Positions 51,734 through 63,400 of a DNA stretch of 64,000 bases are shown in pieces. The stretch lies in NCBI GenBank assembly GCA_947650365.1, contig OX393555.1:78373995-78437994 (forward strand). The letters run 5' to 3'. The stretch comes from Chamaelirium japonicum. Its lineage: Eukaryota; Streptophyta; Magnoliopsida; Liliales; Melanthiaceae. The notes beneath the pieces are model-generated. The model was not told the DNA's origin, did not search any database, and saw nothing but the letters and a program-made list of their open reading frames with translations. Position numbers and translations under genes: made by a program. The stretch's first letter is position 1, and each line of letters starts with the position of its first letter.

Positions 51734-54472
51734 GAAGGAATTAGAATGGATCGTACGAATGAATTAGAATGGATCGTACGAATGAGTAAGAATGGATCGT
51801 ACGAATGAAATAGAATAGATCGTACGAATGAATTAGAATGGATCATACGAATGAGTAAGAATGGATCGTACGAATGAAATAGAATAGATCGTACGAATGA
51901 ATTAGAATGGATCGTGCTAATGAATTAGAATGGATCATACGAATGAATTAGAATAGATTGTGCGAATGATGAATTAGAATGGATCGTGCGAATGAATTAG
52001 ATTGGTTCGTGCGAATGAATTAGAATGGATCGTACGAATGAATTAGAATTAATACATTCGTGAGAATGAATTAGAATGGATTGTATGAATGAATTAGAAT
52101 GGATCGTATGAATAAATTCGAATAGATCGTACGAAGGAATTAGAATGGATTGTATGAATGAATTAGAATGGATCGTGCGAATGAGTTAGAACGGATCATA
52201 CGAATGAATAAGAATGGATACATTCGTGCGAATGAATTAGAATGGATCGTACGAATGAGTAAGAATGGATCGTACGAATGAAATAGAATGGATCGTACGA
52301 ATGAATTAGAATGGATCGTGCGAAAGAATTAGATTGGATCGTGCGAATGAATTAGAATAGATCATAAGAATGAATTAGAATGGATACATTCGTGCGAATA
52401 AATTAGAATGGATCGTACGAATGAATTAAAACGGATACATTCGTGCAAATGAATTAGAATGGATTGTGCAAATAAATTAGAATGGATCGTACGAATGAAT
52501 TAGAATGAATCGTATAAATGAATTAGAATGGATCGTACGAATGAGTAAGAATGGACCGTACAAATGAAATAGAATGTATCGTACGAATGAATTAGATCAT
52601 ACAATCCATGGGAATGAATAAGAATCGATCGTACGAATGAATTCCTTAGCACGAATGAATTAGAATGGATCATACGAATGGATTGTACGAAGTAATTAGA
52701 ATGAATTAGAATGGATCGTACGAATAAATTAGAATGGATCGTATGAATTAATTAGATTGGATCGTGCGAATAAATTAGAATGGATCGTACGAATGAATTA
52801 GAATGGATACATTCGTGCGAATGAATTAGAATGGATCGTATGAATGAATTAGAATGGATCGTATGAATATATTCGAATGGATCATACGTATGAATTAGAA
52901 TGGATCGTACGAATGAATTAGAATGGATCGTATGAATGAATTAGAATGGATCGTACGAAGGAATTAGAATGGATCGTATGAAGGATTTAGAATGGATCGT
53001 ACGAAGGAATTAGAATGGATCGTACGAATGAATTAGAATGGATACATTCGTGCAAAAGAATTAGAATGAATTGTATGAATGAATTAGAATGGATCGTACA
53101 AATGAATTCGAATGGATCGTGTGAATGAATAAGAATTGATCGTACGAATGAATTAGAATAGATTGTGCGAATGAATTAGAATGGATCATACGAATGAATT
53201 AGAATGGATACATTCGTGCGAATGAATTGGAATGGATCGTATGAATGAATTAGAATGGATCGTACGTACGATCCATTCTTACTCATTCATACGATCCATT
53301 CTAATTCATTCGCACGATCCATTCTAATTCATTCATACGATCCATTCTAATTCATTCGTACGATCCATTCTAATTCATTCATACGATCCATTCTAATTCA
53401 TTCATACAATCAATTCTAATTCTTTCGCACGAATTTATCCATTCCAATTCATTCGTACGATCCACCCTAATTCCTTCGTATGATCCATTCTAATTCTTTC
53501 GCACGAATGTATTCTAATTCATTCGTACGATCCATTCTAATTCATTTATATGATCCATTCTAATTCATTCATATGATCCAATCTAATTCATTCATACGAT
53601 CCATTCTAATTTATTCGCACGAATGTATCCATTCTAATTCATTCATACAATCCATTCTAATTCATTCGCACGATCCAATCTAATTCATTCATACGATCCA
53701 TTCTAATTCATTCGTACGATCCATTCTAATTCATTCGCACGAATATATCCATTCTAATTCATTCGCACGATCTATTCTAATTCATTCGCATGATCCATTC
53801 TAATTCATTCATACGATCTATTCTTACTCATTCGTACGATCTATTCTAATTTATTCGCACGAATGTATCCATTCAAATTCATTCATACGATCCATTCTAA
53901 TTCATTTGTACGATCCATTCTAATTCATTTATACAATCCATTCTAATTAGAATGGATCGTACGAATGAATTAGAATGGATCGTACAAATGAATTAGAATG
54001 GATCGTATGAATGAATTAGAATGGATCGTGCGAATTAATAAGAATGGATCGTACGAATGAATTAGAATGGATACATTTGTGCGAATGAATTAGAATGGAT
54101 CTTACGAATAAGTAAGAATGGATCGTACGAATGAGTAAGAATGGATCGTACGAATGAAATAGAATGGATCGTACGAATGAATTAGAATGGATCGTGCGAA
54201 TGAATTAGAATGGATCGTGCGAATGAATTACAATGGATCGTACAAATGAATTAGAATAGATACATTCATGCGAATGAATTAGAATGGATACATTCATGCG
54301 AATGAATTAGAATGGATCGTACGAATGAGTATGAATGGATCGTACGAATGAAATAGAATGGATCGTACGAATGAATTAGAATGGATCGTGCTAATGAATT
54401 AGAATGGATCATACGAATGACTTAGAATAGATTGTGCGAATGAATTAGAATGGATCGTACGAATGAATTAGA
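51734..54472. repeat. Spacer of the palindrome (non-mirrored satellite)
   Basis: Reverse to 53265, forward 53266-53946, reverse 53947-54472. The switch points do not mirror each other around the palindrome centre, so this is true spacer. Its part 52250-53300 is an inverted copy of about 32870-33930 (coordinates summing to about 86,170), including the GAGCTAAGG tag as CCTTAGC at 52644 and the ATCGTACGTACGAT junction (53265 versus 32904). The switch at 53946 is a blunt CTAATTAG palindrome. Confidence 0.82.
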
Positions 54473-57400
54473 TCCATTCTAATTCCTTCGCACTATCCAT
54501 TCTATTTCATTCGTATGATCCATTCTAATTCCTTCGCACGATCCATTCTAATTCATTCGTACGATCCATTCTATTTCATTCGTACGATCCATTCTAACTC
54601 ATTCGTACGATCCATTCTAATTCATTTGCACTAATGTATCCATTTCTAATTCATTCGTACGATCCATTCTAAGTCATTCGCACGATCCATTCTAATTCAT
54701 TCATACGATCCAATCTAATTCAATCGTATGATCCATTCTAATTTATTCGCACAATCTATTCTAATTCTTTCGTACGATCCATTCTAATTCATTAGCATGA
54801 TCCATTCTAATTCTTTCGTACGATCCATTCTAATTCATTCGTACGATCCATTCTAATTCATTCATACGATCCATTCTAATTCATTCGCACGAATGTATCC
54901 AATCTATTTCCTTCGTACGATCCATTTTAATTCATTCTAATTCTTTCGCACGAATGTATCTATTCTAATTCATTCGTACGATCCACCCAAATTCCTTCGT
55001 TTGATCCATTCTAATTCATTCGCACAAATGTATCCATTCTAATTCATTCGTACGATCCATTCGAATACATTCATACGATCTATTCTAATTCATTTATACG
55101 ATCCATTCTAATTCATTCGCACGATCCATTTTAAGTCATTCATACGATCCATTCTAATGCATTCATACAATCTATTCTAATTCTTTCGCACGAACGTATC
55201 CATTCTAATTCATTCGTACGATCCACCCATATTCCTTCGTATGATCCATTCTAATTCTTTTGCACGAATGTATCCATTCTAATTCCTTCGTACGATCCAT
55301 TCTAATTCCTTCGTACGATCCATTCTAATTCATTCGTACGATCCACCCTAATTCTTTCGTATGATCCATTCTAATTCATTCGTACGATCCATTCTAATTC
55401 TTTCGCACGAATGCATCCATTCTAATTCATTCGTACGATCCATTCTAATTCATTTGCACGAATGTATCCATTCTAATTCATTCGCATGAATGTATCCATT
55501 CTAATTCATTCATATGATCCATGAATTAGAATGGATCGTGCGAATGAATTAGAATGGATCGTACGAATGAATTAGAATAGATTGTGCGAATGAATTAGAA
55601 TGGATCGTACGAATGAATTAGAATGGATCGTATGAATGAATTAGCACGATCCATTCTAATTCTTTCATACGAATGTATCCATTCTAATTCATTCGTATGA
55701 TCCATTCTAACTCATTCATATGATCTATTCTAATTCATTCGTACGATCCTTTCTAATTCATTTGCACGATCCATTCTAATTCATTCGCACGAATGTATCC
55801 ATTCTAATTCATTCGCACGAATGTATCCATTCTAATTCATTCGTACGATCCATTCTAATTCATTCGCACGATCCAATCTGATTCATTCGCACGATCCATT
55901 TTAATTCATTCGTACGATCCATTTTATTTCATTCGTACGATCCATTCTTACTCCTTCGTACGATCCATGCTAATTCGTTCGCACGAATGTATCCATTCTA
56001 ATTCATTCGTACGATCCATTCTAATTCATTCGCACGATCCATTCTAATTCATTTATACGATCCATTCTAATTCGTTCGTACGATCCATTCTATTTCATTC
56101 GTACGATCAATTCTAATTCATTCATACGATCCATTCTAATTCATTAGCACGATCGATCGTATGAATGAATTAGAATGGATCATGCGAATGAATTAGAATG
56201 GATCGTACGAATGAATTAGAATGGATCGTATGAATGAATTAGAATAGATTGTGCGAATGAATTAGAATGGATCGTATGAATGAATTAGAATGGATACATT
56301 CGTGCGAATGAATTAGAATGGATCGTGTGAATGAATTAGAATGGATCGTATGAATGAATTAGAATGGATCGTGCGAATGAATTAGAATGAATTAGAATAG
56401 ATACATTCGTGCGAACGAATTAGAATGGATCATACGAAGGAATTTGGGTGGATCGTATGAATGAATTAGAATGGGTCGTACGAATGAATTGGAATGGATT
56501 GGACGAATGAATTAGAATAGATCGTGCAAATGAATTAGAATGCATACTTTCGTTCGAATGAATTAGAATGGATCGTATGAATGAATTAGAATGGATCGTA
56601 TGAATGAAATAGAATGGATCGTACGAATGAATTGGAATGTATACATTCGTGCGAATGAATTAGAATGGATCGTACAAATGAGTAAGAATGGATCATACGA
56701 ATGAAATAGAATGGATCGTATGAATGAATTAGAATGGATCGTGCTAATGAATTAGAATGGATCGTACGAATGAATTAGAATAGATTGTGCGAATGAATTA
56801 GAATGGATCGTACGAATGAATTCCAATGGATCGTACGAATGAGTATGAATGGATCGCACGAATGAAATAAAATGGATCGTATGAATAAATTAGAATGGAT
56901 CGTACGAATGTATCCATTCTAATTCATATGATCCATTCTAATTCTTTCGTATGAATGTATCCATTCTAATTCATTCGTACGATCCACCCTAATTCCTTCG
57001 TATGATCCATTCTAATTCATTCGCACGAATGTATCCATTCTATTTCATTCGTACGATCCAGTAGAATTCATTCATACGATCCATTCTAATTCATTCATAC
57101 GATCCATTCTAATTCATTTGCATGAATGTATCCATTCTAATTCATTCGCACGATCCATTCTAATTCATTCGTACAATCTATTCTAATTCATTCGTACGAT
57201 CGATTCTAATTTATTAGCACGATCTATTCTAATTCATTCGGACGATCTATTCTATTTCATTCGTACGATCCATTCTTACTCATTAGCACAATCCATTCTA
57301 ATTCATTCGCACGATCCATTCTAATTCATTCATACGATCCATTCTAATTCATTCATACAATCCATTCTAATTCTTACTCATTCGTACGATCCATTCTAAT

Positions 57401-60400
57401 TCATTCGCACGAATGTATCCATTCTAATTCATACGTACGATCCATTCTAATTCATTCTCAGGATTCATTCTAATTCATTCATACGATCCATTCTAGTTCA
57501 TTCGTACGATCCATTCTAATTCATTCGCACAATCTATTCTAATTCATTCGTACGATACATTCTAATTCATTAGTACGATCCATTCTAATTCATTCGTACG
57601 ATCCACCCTAATTCCCTTGTATGATCCATTCTAATTCATTCGCACGAATGTATCCATTCTAATTCATTCGTACGATCTATTCGAATTCATTCATTCGATC
57701 CATTCTAATTCATTCATACGATCCATTCTAATTCATTCATACGATCCATTCTAATTCATTCGCACGAATGTATTCATTCGCACAATCTATTCTAATTTAT
57801 TCGTACGATCCATTCTAATTCATTAGTACGATCCATTCTAATTCATTCGTACGATCCATTCTATTTTACTCGTATAATCCAATCTAATTCATTCATACAT
57901 CCATTCTAATTCATTCGCACAAATGTATCCTTTCTAATTCATTGTACGAATGAATTAGATCATATGAATGGATTTTACGAATGAATTAGAATGAGTAAGA
58001 ATGAGTTAGAATGGATCGTATGAATGAAATTAGAATGGATTTTATGAATTTGAATGGATAGTACGAATGAAATAGAATGGATCGTACGATCCATTCCTAC
58101 GTACGATCGTATGAATGAATTAGAATGGATCGTACTAATGAATTAGAATGGATTGTATGAATGAATTAGAATTAATCGGGCGAATGAATTAGAATGGATC
58201 GTACGAATGAATTAGAATAGATACATTCGTGCTAATGAATTAGAATGGATATTACGAATGAGTAAGAATGGATCGTACGAATGAAATAGAATGGATCGTA
58301 CGAATGAATTAGAATGGATCGTGCTAATGAATTAGACTGGATCGTACAAATGAATTAGAATAGATTGTTCGAATGAATACATTCGTGCGAATGAATTAGA
58401 CTGGATCGTATGAATGAATTAGAATGGATCGTATGAATGAATTCGAATGGATCGTACGAATGAATTAGAATGGATACATTCGTGCGAATGAATTAGAATG
58501 GATCATACGAAGGAATTAGGGTGGATCGTACGAATGAATTAGAATGGATACATTCGTGCGAAAGAATTAGAATGGATTGTATAAATGAATTAGAATGGAT
58601 CGTATGAATGAATTAGAATGGATGGTGCGAATGAATTAGAATGGATTCTACGAATGAATTAGAATGGATCGTACGAAGAAATTAGAATGGATCGTGCGAA
58701 AGAATTAGAATGGATTGTATGAATGAATTAGAATGGATACATTCGTGCGAAAGAATTAGAATGGATTGTATGAATGAATTAGAATGGATCGTATTAATGA
58801 ATTAGAATGGATCGTGCGAATGAATTAGAATGGATCGTACGTACGAATGAATTAGAATGGATCGTACGAATGGATCATACGAAGGAATTAGAATGAATTA
58901 GAATGGATACATTCGTGCGAATGAATTAGAATGGATCGTACGAATGAATTAGAATGGATACATTCGTGCGAATGAATTAGAATGGACCGTATGAATGAAT
59001 TAGAATGAATTAGAATGGATCGTATGTATAAAATTAGAATGGATCGTACGAATAAATTAGAATGGATTAGAATGAATTAGAATGGATCGCACGAATGAAT
59101 TAGAATGGATACATTCGAGCGAATGAATTAGAATGGATCGTATGAATGAATAAGAATGGATCGTACGAATGAATTAGAATGGATCGTGCGAATGAATTAG
59201 AATGGATCGTACGAATGAATTAGAATGGATACATTCGTGCGAATGAATTAGAATGGATCGTATGAATGAATTAGAATGGATCGTACGTATGAATTAGAAT
59301 GGATACATTCATGGTAATGAATTAGAATGGATCGTACGAAGGAATTAGAATGGATCATACGAATGAAAGAGAATGGATCGTACGAAGGAATTAGAATGGA
59401 TCATATGTAGGAATTAGAATGGATCATACGAATGAATTTGAATGGATACATTCGTGCAAAAGAATTAGAATGGATTGTATGAATGAATTAGAATGGATCG
59501 TGCAAATGAATTAGAATGGATCGTGCGAATGAATTAGAATGGATGGTACGAATGAATTAGAATAGATTGTGCGAATGAATTAGAATGGATCGTACAAATG
59601 AATTAGAATGGATACATTCGTGCGAATAAATTAGAATGGATCGTATGAATGAATTAGAATGGATCGTATGAATGAATTCGAATGGATCGTATGAATGAAT
59701 TAGAATGGATACATTCGTGCGAATGAATTAGAATCGATCATACGAAGGAATTAGGGTGGATCGTACGAATGAATTAGAATGGATACATTGGTGCGAAAGA
59801 ATTAGAATGGATTGTATGAATGAATTAGAATGGATCGTGCAAATGAATTAGAATGGATCGTGCGAATGAGGATACATTCATGCGAATGAATTTGAATGGA
59901 TCGTACGAATGAGTAAGAGTGGATCGTACGAATGAAATAAAATAGATCGTACGAATAAATTTGAATGGATCATGCAAATGAAATAGATTGGATCGTGCGA
60001 ATTAATTAGAATGGATCGTACGAATGAATTAGAATGGATACATTCGTGTGAATGAATTAGAGTGGATCGTATGAATGAATTAGAATGGATCGTTTGAATG
60101 AATTCGAATGGATCGTATGAATGAATTAGAATGGATACATTCGTGCGAATGAATTAGAATGGATCATGCGAAGGAATTAGGGTGGATAGTACGAATGAAT
60201 TAGAATGGATCGTACGAATGAATTAGAATATATACATTCATGGAAATGAATTAGAATGGATCATACGTAGGAATTAGGGTTGATCGTACGAATGAATTAG
60301 AATGGATACATTCGTGCGAAAGAATTAGAATGGATTGTATGAATGAATTAGAATTGATCGTATGAATGAATTAGAATGGATCGTGCGAATGAATTAGAAT

Positions 60401-63400
60401 GGATCATACGAAGGAATTAGGGTGGATCGTACGAATGAATTAGAATGGATGCATTCTTGCGAAAGAATTAGAATGGATTGTATGAATGAATTAGAATGGA
60501 TCATGCAAATGAATTAGAATGGATCGTGCGAATGAATTAGAATGGATCTTACGAGTGAATTAGAATAGATTGTGCGAATGAATTAGAATAGATCGTACGA
60601 ATGAATTAGAATGGATCGTATGAATGAATTAGCACGATCCATTCTAATTCTTTCGCACGAATGTATCCATTCTAATTCATTCGTACGATCCATTCTAATT
60701 CATTCATACGATCCATTCTAATTCATTCGTACGATCCATTCTAATTCATTCGTACGATCCATTCTAAATCATTCGCACAATCTATTCTAATTCATTCGTA
60801 CAATACATTCTAATTCATTCGTACGATCCATTCTAATTCATTTGTACGATCCATTCGCACGATCCAATCTAATTCATTCGCACGATCCATTCTAATTCAT
60901 TCGTATGATCCATTCGATTTCATTCATACGATCCATTCTAATTCATTCGCACGATCCATTCTAATTCATTCATACGATCCATTCTAATTCATTCGTACGA
61001 TCCATTCTAATTCATTCATACAATCCATTCTAATTCTTTCGCACGAATGTATCCATTCTAATTTATTCGTACGATCCATTCTAATTCATTCGCACGATCC
61101 ATTCTAATTCATTCATACGATCCATTCTAATTCATTTGTACGATCCATTCTAATTAGAATGGATCGTACGAATGAGTAAGAATTGATCTTACTCATTAGC
61201 ACAATCCATTCTAATTCATTCATATGATCCATTCTAATATATTCGCACAATCTATTCTAATTCATTCGTACGATCCTTTCTAATTCTTTTGTATGATCCA
61301 TTCTAATTCATTCCCATGAATGGATCGTACGAATGAGTAAGAATGGATCGTACGAATGAAATAGAATGGATCGTATGAATGAATTAGAATGGATCGTGCG
61401 AATGAATTAGAATGGATCGTACGAACGAGTAAGAATGGATCGTACGAATGAAATAGAATGGATCGTATGAATAAATTAGAATGAATCGTGCTAATGAATT
61501 AGAATGGATCGTACGAATGAATTAGAATAGATTGTGCGAATGAATTAGAATTGATCGTACGAAAGAATTAGAATGGATCGTAAGAATGAATTAGAATGGA
61601 TCGTGCGAATGAATTAGAATGGATCGTATGAATGAATTAGAATGGATCGTACGAATGAATTAGAATGGATCGGGCGAATGAATTAGAATGGTTCGTACGA
61701 ATAAATTAGAATGGATACATACGAAAGAATGGATCGTACAAATGAATTAGAATGACTCGTACGAAGGAATTAGAATGGATACATTCATGGGAATGAATTA
61801 GAATGTATCGTACGAAGGAATTAGAATGGATCATACGAATGAAATAGAATGGATCGTACGAAGGAATTAGAATGGATCGTATGAAGGAATTATAATGGAT
61901 CGAACGAAGGAATTAGAATGGATGGTACGAATGAATTAGAATGGATACATTCGTGCAAAAGAATTAGAATGGATTGTATGAATGAATTAGAATGGATCGT
62001 GCAAATGAATTAGAATAGATCGTGCGAATGAATTAGAATGGATAGTACGAATGAGTAAGAATGGATCATACATATGAATTAGAATCGATACATTCATGGG
62101 AATGAATTAGAATGGATCGTACGAAGGAATTAGAATGGATCATACAAATGAAATAGAATGTATCGTACGAAGGAATTAGAATGGATCATGCGAATGAATT
62201 AGAATGGATCGTGCGAAAGAATTAGAATGGATCGTATGAATGAATTAGAATGGATCGTATGAATGAATTAGAATGGATCGTGCGAATGAATTAGAATGGA
62301 TCGCATAAATGAATTCGAATGGATTGTACGAGTGAATTAGAATGGATCATACGAAGGAATTAGGGTGGATTGTACGAATGAATTAGAATGGATAGATTCG
62401 TGCGAAAGAATTAGAATGGATTGTATGAATGAATTAGAATGGATCGTATGAATGAATTAGAATGGATCGTGCAAATGAATTAGAATGGATCGTACGAATG
62501 AATTAGAATGGATCGTACGAATGAATTAGAATGGATCGTACGAATGAATTAGAATGGATCGTGCGAATAAATTAGAATGGATCATACAAATGAATTAGAA
62601 TAGATACATTCATGCGAATGAATTAGAATGGATACATTCATGCGAATGAATTAGAATGGATCGTACGAATGAGTAAGAATGGATCGTACGAATGAAATAG
62701 AATGGATCGTACGAATGAATTAGAATGGATCGTGCTAATAAATTAGAATGGATCATACGAATGACTTAGAATAGATTGTGCGAATGAATTAGAATGGATC
62801 GTACAAATGAATTAGAATGGATCGTATGAATGAATTAGAATGGATCGTGCGAATGACTTAGAATGGATTGTATGACTGAATTAGAATGGATACATTCGTG
62901 CGAATGAATTAGAATGGATCGTACGAATGAGTAAGAAAGGGTCGTACGAATGAAATAGAATGGATCGTACGAATGAATTAGAATGGATCGTGCTAATGAA
63001 TTAGAATGGATCGTACGAATGAATTAGAATAGATTGTTCGAATGAATACATTCGTGCGAATGAATTAGAATGCATCGCATGAATGAATTAGAATGGATCG
63101 TATGAATGAATTCGAATGGATCGTACGAATGAATTAGAATGGATACATTCATCCGAATGAATTAGAATGGATCGTACAAAGGAATTAGGGTGGATCGTAC
63201 GAATGAATTATAATGGATACATTCGTGCGAAAGAATTAGAATGGATTGTATGAATGAATTAGAATGGATAGTATGAATGTAGAATGGATCGTGCGAATGA
63301 ATTAAACTGGATTGTATGAATTAATTAGAATGGATCGTATGAATGAATTAGAATGGATCGTGCGAATGAATTAGAATGGATCGTATGAATGAATTAGAAT

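Noticed and set aside
20250-60190. TTAGGGTGGATC strings that look like telomere repeat
   Set aside because: Single TTAGGG hits inside one monomer variant (TCCACCCTAATTCC on the other strand), never in tandem.
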